A stretch of 64,000 nt of DNA from an uncultured Ruminococcus sp. (GCA_904418845.1 CAJFQC010000008.1:1-64000); one strand, 5' to 3'; positions 39,559 to 50,279 are shown, numbered from the stretch's first letter. Notes: generated by a model not told the origin, from the sequence alone. A program made the numbers and translations.

Positions 39559-39945
39559 ATGAAGAAAAATCCATTTAAGATTGTCTGGCTGGCATTTGCA
39601 TTTCTGTCTCTCGGCATTGGGGCAGTGGGAGTTATTCTTCCTGTTCTGCCGACGACGCCGTTCCTTTTGCTGGCGTCATTTTGCTTTGCAAAAGGGTCGG
39701 AACGGTTCCACAGATGGTTCATCGGGACGAAGCTGTATAAGAATCATCTCGACAGTTTTGTAAGAGAGCGCGCGATGACGTTAAAGACAAAGCTTTGTAT
39801 TTTGCTGCCGGCATCCGCGATGCTGATCTGCGCGGGGCTCCTTATGCAGAATGTGCCGGGACGGCTGTTCATTCTGTTTCTGATCTGTTTTAAATATGTC
39901 TACTTCTTTACGAGGATACGCACGGTCAAGCCGGAGGCAGTTTAG
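39559..39945 (+). CDS. DUF454 (YbaN) family inner-membrane protein
   Basis: FLSLGIGAVGVILPVLPTTPFLLLASFCFAKGSERFHRWFIGTKLYKNHL. Confidence 0.9.
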   Translation: MKKNPFKIVWLAFAFLSLGIGAVGVILPVLPTTPFLLLASFCFAKGSERFHRWFIGTKLYKNHLDSFVRERAMTLKTKLCILLPASAMLICAGLLMQNVPGRLFILFLICFKYVYFFTRIRTVKPEAV

Positions 39946-39946
39946 G

Positions 39947-40339
39947 ATGAGGAGAACGGAAAACAAAAGAGACAAGGAAAAGCAGGTCGTCAGTCTGATG
40001 ATCCGTCTCTATTGCAGGAAAAAGCATGACGGTCACAAGGATGAGGAAGGGTTATGCGAGGAGTGCAGGGCAATGCACGATTATGCGGCGCTGCGGGCAG
40101 ATAAGTGCCCGTTCATGGAGACGAAGACCTTTTGCAGCAACTGCCGCGTGCACTGCTACCGCCCTGAGATGAGGGAGAAGATCCGCAGTGTGATGCGTTT
40201 CGCCGGGCCGTGTATGATCCTTTATCATCCGGTCATGGCGCTGCGCCACGCGGTCAGTTCCATAAGAGAGAAAAAGCGTATCGCGCGGGAAGAAGAGATA
40301 CAGGCAGAAAATCTGCGGGAAAGGAATTCGGAACAATGA
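39947..40339 (+). CDS. YgbA-like (nitrous oxide-stimulated promoter family, YgbA_NO) Cys-rich protein
   Basis: LYCRKKHDGHKDEEGLCEECRAMHDYAALRADKCPFMETKTFCSNCRVHCYRPEMREKIRSVMRFAGPCM. Confidence 0.88.
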   Translation: MRRTENKRDKEKQVVSLMIRLYCRKKHDGHKDEEGLCEECRAMHDYAALRADKCPFMETKTFCSNCRVHCYRPEMREKIRSVMRFAGPCMILYHPVMALRHAVSSIREKKRIAREEEIQAENLRERNSEQ

Positions 40340-42081
40340 TAAAGACAAGACTGATGAAGCTTCTGAAAGGTTCGGGGAAATATATCGGCGCCAACATATT
40401 CTGGCAGTGGATCGCTCTGCTGTTCCAGACCGCGTCGGTCTGTTCCGCTGGAATCATGATACAGAGACTATATGAAAGAAATCTGGAGACGGATACGATG
40501 TTGATGACAGGCGGGATCGTGCTGGCTTCCGTTCTTGTGAGGTTTCTTTCAGAGAAGATGGCGGCGAGGGCATCATACCGCGCCAGCGCGGAGGTGAAAT
40601 CCGTCCTTCGCCGTCAGATCTATGAGAAGATACTGCGTCTCGGAGCGTCTTATAAGGAAAAGACTGCGACTTCCGGGGTTGTGCAGGTGTCCACGGAGGG
40701 AGTGGAGCAGTTAGAGATTTATTACGGAAGGTATCTGCCACAGCTTTTTTACAGTCTGCTCGCGCCGGTGACGCTGTTCGTTATCCTTGCGCCGGTCAGC
40801 ATCAAAGCGTGCGCCGTGCTCCTGATCTGTGTTCCTTTGATTCCGCTGTCCATTGTGGCAGTGCAGAAGTTTGCCAAGAAACTGCTGGGCAAATACTGGG
40901 GAATTTATACAGAGCTGGGAGACAGTTTCCTTGAGAATCTTCAGGGGCTTACTACGCTTAAGATCTATCAGGCGGACGAGATGAAGGCAAAGGAAATGGA
41001 CGAAGAGGCAGAGCGGTTCCGCAAGATCACAATGAAAGTGCTGACAATGCAGCTCAATTCCGTAAGCGTCATGGATATTGTCGCGTATGGCGGGGCGGCA
41101 GTGGGGATGATTGTCACTGTGCGGGAATATATGGCGGGGAATGTCAGCCTTGCGGGAGCTTTTTCCATCATTCTGCTTGCGTCAGAGTTCTTCATTCCCC
41201 TGCGTCTGCTAGGTTCTTTCTTCCACATTGCCATGAATGGAATGTCGGCAAGTGACAGGATATTCGGCATCCTTGACCTGGAAGAGCCCAAAGGCGGAAA
41301 CAGTAGGATTTTTGCAGATCAGACTTTAGCAGGACAGGCACTGGAAAAGCAGATATCGGTAAGGATGTCCGGCGTGGGCTTTTCTTATGATGCAGAGCGT
41401 ACCGTGTTAAGAGATATATCTTTTGATATGCCGGCGGGCAGTTTTATCTCCCTTGTAGGTGTGTCCGGCTGCGGCAAGAGCACCATCGCCGCTCTTTTGA
41501 TGGGACGGAACAAAGGCTTCACCGGGGATATCAGTCTCAATGACCTTCCGCTCTGCGAGATTCGTGAAGAAGATCTGATGGAGAACATTACCTATGTGGG
41601 CCATAACAGCTATCTCTTTAAAGGCACTGTAGAGGAGAATCTGCGCATGGCTTCTCCCGGTGCTTCCCGTGGTGAAATGGAGAGCGTGCTGAAAAAGGTG
41701 AATCTCTATGATTTCCTGAACAATCAAAAAGGGCTTGCAACACAGCTGGAGGAGCAGGGAAGCAATCTGTCGGGCGGTCAGAGACAGCGTTTGTCCATCG
41801 CCAGAGCACTGCTCCACGACAGTCCGATGTATATTTTCGACGAGGCAGCCTCTAATATAGATGTGGAGAGCGAGGAGAAGATCATGGAAGTCATACGAGA
41901 ACTGGCGAAGAGAAAGACGGTTTTATTCATTTCCCATCGTCTGGCAAATGCAGTGGGGTCAGATAATATCTGTTTTCTAGAGGGCGGAGAGATTAAAGAA
42001 AGCGGCACGCACGAAGAATTGATGGAACAGGGCGGAGGATATGCCCGGATGTACAGACTTCAGCAGGAGGTGACGGCATGA
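40336..42081 (+). CDS. ABC exporter half-transporter (TM domain fused to ATPase; CydC/D-like family)
   Basis: Walker A GVSGCGKST, signature LSGGQRQRLSIARALL, Walker B MYIFDEAAS. Confidence 0.9.
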   Translation: MIKTRLMKLLKGSGKYIGANIFWQWIALLFQTASVCSAGIMIQRLYERNLETDTMLMTGGIVLASVLVRFLSEKMAARASYRASAEVKSVLRRQIYEKILRLGASYKEKTATSGVVQVSTEGVEQLEIYYGRYLPQLFYSLLAPVTLFVILAPVSIKACAVLLICVPLIPLSIVAVQKFAKKLLGKYWGIYTELGDSFLENLQGLTTLKIYQADEMKAKEMDEEAERFRKITMKVLTMQLNSVSVMDIVAYGGAAVGMIVTVREYMAGNVSLAGAFSIILLASEFFIPLRLLGSFFHIAMNGMSASDRIFGILDLEEPKGGNSRIFADQTLAGQALEKQISVRMSGVGFSYDAERTVLRDISFDMPAGSFISLVGVSGCGKSTIAALLMGRNKGFTGDISLNDLPLCEIREEDLMENITYVGHNSYLFKGTVEENLRMASPGASRGEMESVLKKVNLYDFLNNQKGLATQLEEQGSNLSGGQRQRLSIARALLHDSPMYIFDEAASNIDVESEEKIMEVIRELAKRKTVLFISHRLANAVGSDNICFLEGGEIKESGTHEELMEQGGGYARMYRLQQEVTA

Positions 42082-43757
42082 GAAAAAGAAGAAGTGGAAT
42101 GCGCATTATGGCTCAGTTGATCGGACTTGTCCGGCCGCTTTTGCATGTGATGGCTGCGGCTATCCTTCTCGGGGTTCTCGGTTATCTTTGCGCGATCTTC
42201 CTGACTGTCCTTGCAGGTGCAGGATTGCTGCATGTATCTGGGCTCTTACCTGGCATAGGACCGTGGAAAAATATATCGCTTGCGATGATATTTGTCTGCC
42301 TTGGCGTTATGGCTGTGCTGCGGGGTGTGCTTCACTATGGAGAGCAGGCATGTAATCATTATATCGCCTTTAAGCTTCTTGCTTTGATCCGTCATAAGGT
42401 ATTCGCGGCCCTGCGGAAGCTTTGTCCCGCCAAGCTGGACGGGCGCGACAAGGGAAACCTGATCTCGGTCATTACCTCAGACATTGAGCTTTTAGAAGTG
42501 TTTTATGCCCATACGATCTCTCCTGTAGCGATCGCAGTTATCACAGCAGGGATTATGGAAGTGTTTTTCTTTCATTATCATGCTCTTGCCGGTGCATTCG
42601 CACTGGCGGGATATATTGCTGTGGGGGTGATCGTGCCGCTGTGGAATTCTTCGAGAGGCTCGGACAAAGGCATGGAATTCCGTACGGAATTCGGTGAACT
42701 CAACAGTTTCGTTCTCGATTCACTGAGGGGAGTCGATGAGACCATCCAGTACGGATACGGCAGAGAACGGGCAAAGCAGATGGATGAGAGGAGCAGACGG
42801 CTGGACAGCAAGCAAAAGGAGATGAAAGGTCTGGAGGGGACACAGAGAGGCGTCACGAATATCCTGATTCTTGTCTTTTCCTTTGGGATGCTCTTTCTGA
42901 CTTCATGGCTTACATTAAAAGGTGAGATGAACTTCCAGGGCGCGCTGCTGTGCACCATCCTCATGATGGGATCTTTTGGACCGGTGGCTGCTTTATCCAG
43001 CCTGTCCAACAATCTTATGCAGACCCTTGCCAGCGGAGAACGCGTGCTTGCGATTTTAGAGGAAGAGCCTGTGATACAGGAAGTACAGGACATGCCCGGG
43101 CAGAAGTTTGGCTCCGTGGAGTGTGAACATCTTGGCTTCGCTTATGAAGAGGAACATATATTAAAGGATTATTCCATCTCCATCCCCCAGGGCAGCAGCA
43201 TCGGCATCTACGGGAAGAGCGGTTCGGGAAAATCCACTCTGCTTAAGCTGCTCATGCGTTTCTATGATCCGGACAAAGGAGACATTCAGATGGAAGGGCG
43301 CAGCCTTTCGTCCATCAACACAGCGGATCTGAGAAATATGGAGAGCTATGTTACGCAGGAGACCTGTCTTTTCCATGATTCCATCGCCAATAACATCGCG
43401 GTGGCGCGCCCCGGGGCCTCCCGTGAGGAGATCACGGAGGCGGCGAAGAAAGCGTCTCTCCATGACTTTATCATGAGCCTTCCCAATGGATATGCCACAC
43501 CGGTGGGAGAGTTGGGGGATACACTTTCCGGCGGGGAGAGGCAGAGGATCGGTATTGCGCGGGCATTTCTTCATGACGCGCCTCTGCTTCTTCTGGATGA
43601 GCCAACCAGCAACCTGGATTCCTTAAACGAAGGGATTATCCTCAAATCGCTACGGGAGAGCTGTAAAGATAAGACGGTAGTCCTTGTGTCTCACAGGGAA
43701 TCTACACTGGCAGCAGCGCAGAAGATATATCATATGAAGAGCGGAAGAATTTCTTAA
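42078..43757 (+). CDS. ABC exporter half-transporter (partner)
   Basis: GKSGSGKST, LSGGERQRIGIARAFLHD, LLLLDEPTSN; overlaps the preceding gene (ATGA). Confidence 0.9.
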   Translation: MRKRRSGMRIMAQLIGLVRPLLHVMAAAILLGVLGYLCAIFLTVLAGAGLLHVSGLLPGIGPWKNISLAMIFVCLGVMAVLRGVLHYGEQACNHYIAFKLLALIRHKVFAALRKLCPAKLDGRDKGNLISVITSDIELLEVFYAHTISPVAIAVITAGIMEVFFFHYHALAGAFALAGYIAVGVIVPLWNSSRGSDKGMEFRTEFGELNSFVLDSLRGVDETIQYGYGRERAKQMDERSRRLDSKQKEMKGLEGTQRGVTNILILVFSFGMLFLTSWLTLKGEMNFQGALLCTILMMGSFGPVAALSSLSNNLMQTLASGERVLAILEEEPVIQEVQDMPGQKFGSVECEHLGFAYEEEHILKDYSISIPQGSSIGIYGKSGSGKSTLLKLLMRFYDPDKGDIQMEGRSLSSINTADLRNMESYVTQETCLFHDSIANNIAVARPGASREEITEAAKKASLHDFIMSLPNGYATPVGELGDTLSGGERQRIGIARAFLHDAPLLLLDEPTSNLDSLNEGIILKSLRESCKDKTVVLVSHRESTLAAAQKIYHMKSGRIS

Positions 43758-43792
43758 ATTATGAAATATATAAAAATGATCTATAAGACGTA

Positions 43793-43840
43793 AAAAATCA
43801 TGCCGGGTTATCTGTGTATAATCCAGCATGATTTTTTTAT
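43793..43840. terminator. Terminator hairpin
   Basis: AAAAAATCATGCCGGGTTAT...ATAATCCAGCATGATTTTTTT. Confidence 0.75.
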
Positions 43841-44006
43841 AACAAGTGAATAGTTCAGTCTGCGCACCGGATAGGGTTTTACAGTAAATAATCTGCGAAA
43901 TGAGAAAAAAACTGGCACACAATACGCACATCTTTTATAATATTATGGGCAAAAATGAGTTCCGGGCAAATATACAAAAATCTGAATTTATGAGAGGGGA
44001 AGAAGA

Positions 44007-46115
44007 ATGAAATTGTTTCCAACATTAAGGGGGTACCGGATCGAGTACCTTTCAAAAGATATTTTTTCAGGGATCATCATAGCGGCGGTGTCCATACCGA
44101 TCGCCATGGGATATGCGCAGATCGCAGGATTGCCGGCAGTATACGGGCTGTACGGTTCCGTATTCCCAATCTTTTTGTTTGCTTTGTTTTCCACATCAAA
44201 GCAGTTTATATTCGGAGTGGACGCAACCCCGGCGGCGTTGGTGGGAGCTGCCATTGCAGCACATGGATTCTCTGCCGGATCAGAGCAGGCGATGATCTAC
44301 ATACCGATGGTCGCACTGTTTGCAGGATTGTGGCTGGTTTTGTTCTATTTTTTGAAGGCAGACCGGATCGTGGACTTTATTTCTACTCCAGTCATGGGAG
44401 GGTTCATCAGCGGTATTGCGGTGACCATTATCCTTATGCAGGTGCCGAAGCTGATGGGCGGCATGGCAGGACGTGGAGAGATACTGGAACTGTCCCGCCA
44501 CATCTGGAACACGCTGCCTTTTATCAACTGGCTGTCTCTTGCAATGGGAGTGGGCGCGCTGGCCGTGCTGATTCTTGCGAAGAAATTTATCCCTAAGTTT
44601 CCAATGGCCATCGTGATCATGGCCCTGGGTGTGGCGGCTACGGCCTTTTTTCATGTGGAGGAATATGGGGTGCCTCTTCTCTCGGCGGTAGAGCCGGGGC
44701 TGCCGGATATTTTTATCCCTCAGTTCCACAGAGTGGATATCACCCATGCCGCAGGACGCGGGCTTATGGTGGCCGTGGTCGTCATGGCGGAAACGCTTCT
44801 CGCAGAGAATAACTTTGCTTCCAAGAACGAATACAAGCTGAACATCAGGCAAGAGATACTTGCCTGCGCAGCGGGCAATCTGGCGGCAGCGGCAGTGGGA
44901 TGCTGTCCGGTAAACGGAAGTATATCAAGGACTTCCATGAACGAACAGTATGGCGGCAGGACACAGGGAGTCTCCTTAGCTGCTGCTGTTACCATGGTGG
45001 TGATCCTTCTTACCGCCACGGGGTTTATCGGTTATCTCCCTGTTCCGGTGCTGACTGCCATTGTCATCTCTGCACTGTTAAACGTAGTGGAAGGCCATCT
45101 TGCCATGCGGCTTTTCAGGGTGAGCCGGCCGGAATTTTATATCTTTATGGCTGCGGGGATCGGGGTGCTCTGTATGGGAACGATCTATGGTGTTCTCATA
45201 GGTGTTATTCTGTCCTTTGTAGCGATGATTTTAAAATCGATAAATCCGCCGAGGACATTTCAAGGAATGGTGCCGGGGAGGATGGGGTATTATGATCTGA
45301 GTAAGAACCGTTTTGCCTATCCTGTAGAGCAGGTGCTCATCTACCGGTTCAGTGAAGATATGTTTTTCGCAAATATGAAGATCCTGCTCAAGGATATTGA
45401 GAGAGGCATCAAAGAGGATACCAGGGTGGTTATCGTGGATGCCGGGGCGGTAAATAGTATAGACTTTACCGCTGCGGACAGCATTGAGATGCTCGAAAAA
45501 AGTTTGGACAGGCAGGGAATCCGGCTCTATATCACAGGGCATGACGACCGGATTAATGAGCAGATGAGACATCTAGGTATCGGACACCTTATTGAAAAGG
45601 GCAGGGTGCGCAGGAATATCCTGGCGGCGCTTCGTGACGCGCGCATCGGGGTTCCATGCAGATTAGATATGCCAAAAGAAGATAAAAAAAGGCTGAAGCG
45701 CCTCGGGGAATATGCCTACCCGCCGGGGGAGGAGAACACACTTGAGGAATTTATCTGGGCATTCGGCAGCGGGGCAGATCGGGAAATTGAGAAGCACGCT
45801 CTTGACGTGGTCAAAAAACTTGTCACTGTTGAAGATGTGAGGAAGCTTTCGGAGAACGGCGTGGATAAGTTCGTGGAGTCGTGGGGGCATCTGGGGGAAC
45901 TGGATGAAGATCTGCTTATCAGATCCATTGAAGCCCATCTTGATAAAGCCGGGAGAGAAGTTAAAAAGGAAAAGAAAATGGCTGCTGAACTTCTTGAGAA
46001 ACGAAGAAGAAAATTAAGAGACAGACTCTTAAAAGAACATCCTGAGATGATGGAGTATCTTGAGGAGAGCAGGGAACATAGGATCGAGAAAAAGAAAAAA
46101 GGGAAATATGCATAA
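44007..46115 (+). CDS. SulP family anion/sulfate permease with STAS domain and charged C-terminal extension
   Basis: GIIIAAVSIPIAMGYAQIAGLPAVYGLYGS; STAS VVIVDAGAVNSIDFTAADSIEML. Confidence 0.92.
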   Translation: MKLFPTLRGYRIEYLSKDIFSGIIIAAVSIPIAMGYAQIAGLPAVYGLYGSVFPIFLFALFSTSKQFIFGVDATPAALVGAAIAAHGFSAGSEQAMIYIPMVALFAGLWLVLFYFLKADRIVDFISTPVMGGFISGIAVTIILMQVPKLMGGMAGRGEILELSRHIWNTLPFINWLSLAMGVGALAVLILAKKFIPKFPMAIVIMALGVAATAFFHVEEYGVPLLSAVEPGLPDIFIPQFHRVDITHAAGRGLMVAVVVMAETLLAENNFASKNEYKLNIRQEILACAAGNLAAAAVGCCPVNGSISRTSMNEQYGGRTQGVSLAAAVTMVVILLTATGFIGYLPVPVLTAIVISALLNVVEGHLAMRLFRVSRPEFYIFMAAGIGVLCMGTIYGVLIGVILSFVAMILKSINPPRTFQGMVPGRMGYYDLSKNRFAYPVEQVLIYRFSEDMFFANMKILLKDIERGIKEDTRVVIVDAGAVNSIDFTAADSIEMLEKSLDRQGIRLYITGHDDRINEQMRHLGIGHLIEKGRVRRNILAALRDARIGVPCRLDMPKEDKKRLKRLGEYAYPPGEENTLEEFIWAFGSGADREIEKHALDVVKKLVTVEDVRKLSENGVDKFVESWGHLGELDEDLLIRSIEAHLDKAGREVKKEKKMAAELLEKRRRKLRDRLLKEHPEMMEYLEESREHRIEKKKKGKYA

Positions 46116-46172
46116 AAAAAGAAGCTGGAAACTGTCAAAATACAACAAAATGCAAATAATTTAAAAAAATAG

Positions 46173-46190
46173 GGACTCTAGTCCTATTTT
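46173..46190. promoter_or_regulatory. Palindromic operator candidate upstream of nucleoside operon
   Basis: GGACT-CT-AGTCCTATTTT; similar to 56316-56333. Confidence 0.5.
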
Positions 46191-46266
46191 AGACATGTTC
46201 TTATGGTATAATCATTTTTGAAAACTGAGTTTGATAACAGACGAGGATCAAAGGAGGAACGTATTC

Positions 46267-47469
46267 ATGAAAAAAAGAATTTTGGCAATGCTACTTTCAG
46301 GAGCAATGGTCTTTTCACTGGCAGCCTGCGGCTCCGGCGGAGACGGCGGAAATGACAGCGGATCGGGAGACGGCGGCAGTTCGTCAGGCGAGGAGATGAA
46401 CATCGCGATGGTCACAGACTCCGGCGACATCACGGACCAGAGTTTCAATCAGACGACTTATGAGGCGTCGAAGGCATGGGCAGATGAGAATGGCGTGGAG
46501 TTCAATTATTACAAGCCGGAGAGTGATTCCGACGAGGCCCGCAACGCCAGCATTGATCAGGCGATCGCTAACGGTGCGAATGTGATCGTTCTTCCGGGAT
46601 ATATGTTTGCGGCGTCAGTCGTTGAGCAGCCGGAGCTTTACCCGGATGTGAAGTTCATAGCTCTTGACGTAGGACCGGGGGACATCCTTGAGAAAGGAGT
46701 AGGCGAAGGATATGATTACAACCCGGATAACTGGGATGTGACAGAGTACTACAACACAGACAACGTGTACTGCTGTACTTATCAGGAGGAGATTTCCGGA
46801 TACATGGCAGGATACGCAGCAGTGAAGATGGGATATAAGCATCTTGGATTCCTTGGCGGAATGTCCGTGCCGGCTGTTATGCGTTTTGGCTACGGTTACG
46901 TTCAGGGCGCTGATGAGGCGGCAAAGGAACTGGGCATCACAGACGAAGTGAGCGTTGAGTACGTATACGGCGGACAGTTCTACGGGGATGCTGATATCAC
47001 AGCGTATATGGACACATGGTACAACTCCAACGGAGTAGAAGTTGTCTTTGCGTGCGGCGGCGGCATCTACACATCTGCGGCAGAAGCGGCAGTTAAGACC
47101 GGCGGCAAAGTGATCGGAGTTGACTCAGATCAGGCGCCCATCATCGACGAATATCAGGAAGGTCTTACTGTAACATCCGCGATGAAGGGTCTTGCGGTCA
47201 CAGTAGACACAGTCCTTACTGACATTGCGGCAGGAAACTGGAGCGATTATGTAGGAAAGATCGATACACTTGGTCTTGTATCCGAGACACCGGAGGAGAA
47301 CTTCGTACAGCTTCCGATCGAGTCTACTCAGTGGGATGACGGATTTACAGAAGATAACTACCGCGAACTCGTAGCGGCATTGTATAACGGAGACATCACA
47401 GTTTCCGATGACACGACGGAAATGCCGGCAACAGAAATCAAAGTAACAGATTACGGCAGCATCAAATAA
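46267..47469 (+). CDS. BMP family nucleoside-binding lipoprotein
   Basis: Lipobox LAAC; AMVTDSGDITDQSFNQTTYEA; GVDSDQAPI. Confidence 0.93.
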   Translation: MKKRILAMLLSGAMVFSLAACGSGGDGGNDSGSGDGGSSSGEEMNIAMVTDSGDITDQSFNQTTYEASKAWADENGVEFNYYKPESDSDEARNASIDQAIANGANVIVLPGYMFAASVVEQPELYPDVKFIALDVGPGDILEKGVGEGYDYNPDNWDVTEYYNTDNVYCCTYQEEISGYMAGYAAVKMGYKHLGFLGGMSVPAVMRFGYGYVQGADEAAKELGITDEVSVEYVYGGQFYGDADITAYMDTWYNSNGVEVVFACGGGIYTSAAEAAVKTGGKVIGVDSDQAPIIDEYQEGLTVTSAMKGLAVTVDTVLTDIAAGNWSDYVGKIDTLGLVSETPEENFVQLPIESTQWDDGFTEDNYRELVAALYNGDITVSDDTTEMPATEIKVTDYGSIK

Positions 47470-47485
47470 ATAAGAGATCTGAGAT

Positions 47486-47520
47486 AAAGAGGGTCAGGCT
47501 GAGGGCCTGTCCCTCTTTTT
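47486..47520 (+). terminator. Stem-loop after BMP lipoprotein gene
   Basis: AGAGGGTCAGGC-loop-GCCTGTCCCTCTTTTT. Confidence 0.7.
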
Positions 47521-47553
47521 ATATAAACAAGGCACAGGAGGAGGCAGGAGAGA

Positions 47554-49143
47554 ATGGCAGAGTATGCGATAGAGATGCTGAACATCACGAAGAGATTCCC
47601 CGGCATCGTGGCGAATGACAATATCACGCTCCAGTTGAAAAAAGGGGAGATACACGCTCTGTTAGGAGAAAACGGCGCGGGCAAATCCACGCTGATGAGC
47701 GTGCTCTTCGGGCTGTATCAGCCGGAGGAGGGCGAGATCCGCAAAGAAGGAAAAAAGGTGGAGATCAAAGACCCCAATGATGCGAATGAACTGGGGATCG
47801 GAATGGTGCATCAGCACTTCAAGCTGGTGGAATGTTTCAGTGTCCTCGACAACATCATTTTAGGTGTGGAGACTACAAAGGGCGGATTCCTCAAGAAAAA
47901 GGAAGCAAAGGAAAAGGTGATGGCGCTGTCCGAAAAGTACGGACTTGCGGTAGATCCGGACGCATTGATCGAGGACATTACGGTGGGCATGCAGCAGAGG
48001 ACGGAGATTTTAAAGATGCTCTACCGGGACAACGACATCCTCATTTTTGATGAGCCTACGGCCGTTCTTACTCCGCAGGAGATCCAGGAACTGATGTTGA
48101 TCATGAAGAGCCTGGCGGCGGAGGGAAAGAGTATTCTCTTTATCACTCACAAGCTGGCGGAGATCATGCAGGTTTCAGACCGCTGTACTGTGCTCAGAAA
48201 AGGAAAGTATATCGGAACTGTTGAGACAAAAGACACGACACCGGAAAAGTTATCGACCATGATGGTAGGGCGCGACGTCAGCTTTGTAGTGGAGAAGGAG
48301 CCCGCGAAGCCGGGAGACGTTGTCCTTGATATCAAAGATATGACCGTGGCGTCAAAGCATCATAAGAACAATGCGGTGAATAATGTCTCTCTTCAGGTGC
48401 GAAGAGGAGAGATTGTATGTATCGCGGGGATTGACGGGAACGGGCAGACAGAGTTTGTCTACGGGCTGACAGGATTAGAGCCGCTCGCAGGCGGGACGAT
48501 CACCATGAACGGAGCGGATATCACACATACCTCTATCCGCAAGCGTCTGATGTCGGGGATGAGCCACATCCCGGAGGACAGACACAAGCATGGTCTGGTG
48601 CTGGACTATACACTTGAGGACAATATCATTCTCCAGAGATACTTTGAGCCGGAGTTTACGAACAAGTTCGGATTCATGAAAAGAAAACCGATCCGTGAGT
48701 ATGCCGACCGTCTGATCAAGCAGTATGATGTGCGCTCAGGACAGGGACCGATCACGATGGCGCGTTCTATGTCCGGAGGAAACCAGCAGAAAGCGATCGT
48801 TGCCCGGGAGATCGACAAGAACCCGGAACTGCTCGTAGCGGTGCAGCCGACGCGCGGTCTGGATGTGGGTGCGATCGAGTATATCCACAAGCAGCTTGTT
48901 GCGCAGAGAGACGCGGGGAAAGGCGTTCTTCTCGTCAGTCTGGAGCTGGACGAGGTGATGAATGTCTCTGACCGGATCTTAGTCATGTACGAGGGAGAGA
49001 TCGTAGGAGAGTTTGATCCGAAGAAAGTTACAGTAGAAGAACTCGGGCTCTATATGGCGGGCTCTAAGAGAGATACTCCGGGCATATCCGGCGATACCGG
49101 GAAAGATGCGGAGGACAAAGGAAAGGAGGAGGGCAGCAAATGA
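47554..49143 (+). CDS. Nucleoside ABC transporter ATP-binding protein (two ATPase domains)
   Basis: LLGENGAGKSTLMSVLFGL; second half MSGGNQQKAIVAREI. Confidence 0.93.
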   Translation: MAEYAIEMLNITKRFPGIVANDNITLQLKKGEIHALLGENGAGKSTLMSVLFGLYQPEEGEIRKEGKKVEIKDPNDANELGIGMVHQHFKLVECFSVLDNIILGVETTKGGFLKKKEAKEKVMALSEKYGLAVDPDALIEDITVGMQQRTEILKMLYRDNDILIFDEPTAVLTPQEIQELMLIMKSLAAEGKSILFITHKLAEIMQVSDRCTVLRKGKYIGTVETKDTTPEKLSTMMVGRDVSFVVEKEPAKPGDVVLDIKDMTVASKHHKNNAVNNVSLQVRRGEIVCIAGIDGNGQTEFVYGLTGLEPLAGGTITMNGADITHTSIRKRLMSGMSHIPEDRHKHGLVLDYTLEDNIILQRYFEPEFTNKFGFMKRKPIREYADRLIKQYDVRSGQGPITMARSMSGGNQQKAIVAREIDKNPELLVAVQPTRGLDVGAIEYIHKQLVAQRDAGKGVLLVSLELDEVMNVSDRILVMYEGEIVGEFDPKKVTVEELGLYMAGSKRDTPGISGDTGKDAEDKGKEEGSK

Positions 49144-50279
49144 GCGGAAATACAAGAAAAAACACAGGACTTTTAAGAAACAGCGGCGTCCAGACAGTCA
49201 TCGGGTCTCTTCTCTGCATCCTGATCGGTCTTTTCATCGGATACATCGTGCTGCTGATCATCAATCCCGGCGGCGCGGGGGAAGCGATCGCGGCGATATT
49301 GAAGAATTTCCTCTACTATCCGAGCCCGGTGGCAGCGATGAAATATTTCGGCTCCACGCTGGTCAAGGCGTCTGCGCTCCTGATGTGTTCTTTATCCGTG
49401 CTCTTTGCATGGAAGGTTGGGCTTTTCAACATCGGAGCGGCAGGACAGTATGTCGTGGGTGCGGGAGCAAGCCTGTACTTTGCGTTGAAGCTGGGGCTTC
49501 CGTGGTATGCATGTCTGATCGCGGCGGTGGTTGCGGCTGCAGTCGTGGGCGGTATCTCAGGCGCGCTTAAGGCATATCTCAATGTAAATGAGGTCATCTC
49601 CTGTATCATGCTGAACTGGATCAGCCTTTATTGCGTCAATATGCTGCTGACAAATGTAAAAGAACAGTCCACTCCTTACACGAAAGCGCTGGAGGGTACG
49701 AACAAAAGCGCACTTCTCCCGACACTGGGGCTGGACAAACTGTTTGCGAACAATAAATTCGTTACCGCGGGACTTATCTTGGCGGTCGTGGCGGCAGTCC
49801 TTGTGTGGATCGTCATGAGCAAAACAAAGTTAGGCTATGAGCTGAAAGCCACGGGACTTAATAAAAACGCTGCAAAATACTGCGGTATGAATGAGAAGAG
49901 GAATATCATCCTGACAATGATGATCGCTGGCGGACTGGCAGGTCTCGGCGCGGGAGTATTCTACCTGACAGGGATCGAACAGTGGATGGTACAGCAGACG
50001 AGCGTGCCGACCATGGGATTCAATGGTATAGCAGCAGCTTTCCTGGGGGGATCAAGCCCCATTGGAGCGATCTTCTCATCTTATTTTATCCAGCATATCA
50101 CAAGCGGCGGTACTTATGTAGACACGACGATGTACTGTACTCAGATATCAGATCTGATCTCAGCGTTTATCATCTATCTGTGCGGCTTTGTTCTTTTCTT
50201 TAAGGTGTGGCTGAACAGACTGTTGGACAGAAGAGAAGAAAGACGGCTTTCAAAAGAACAGAAAGGGGGCGAGGCGTAA
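49140..50279 (+). CDS. Nucleoside ABC transporter permease
   Basis: BMP/NupP-type permease; ATGA overlap with preceding gene. Confidence 0.9.
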   Translation: MSGNTRKNTGLLRNSGVQTVIGSLLCILIGLFIGYIVLLIINPGGAGEAIAAILKNFLYYPSPVAAMKYFGSTLVKASALLMCSLSVLFAWKVGLFNIGAAGQYVVGAGASLYFALKLGLPWYACLIAAVVAAAVVGGISGALKAYLNVNEVISCIMLNWISLYCVNMLLTNVKEQSTPYTKALEGTNKSALLPTLGLDKLFANNKFVTAGLILAVVAAVLVWIVMSKTKLGYELKATGLNKNAAKYCGMNEKRNIILTMMIAGGLAGLGAGVFYLTGIEQWMVQQTSVPTMGFNGIAAAFLGGSSPIGAIFSSYFIQHITSGGTYVDTTMYCTQISDLISAFIIYLCGFVLFFKVWLNRLLDRREERRLSKEQKGGEA

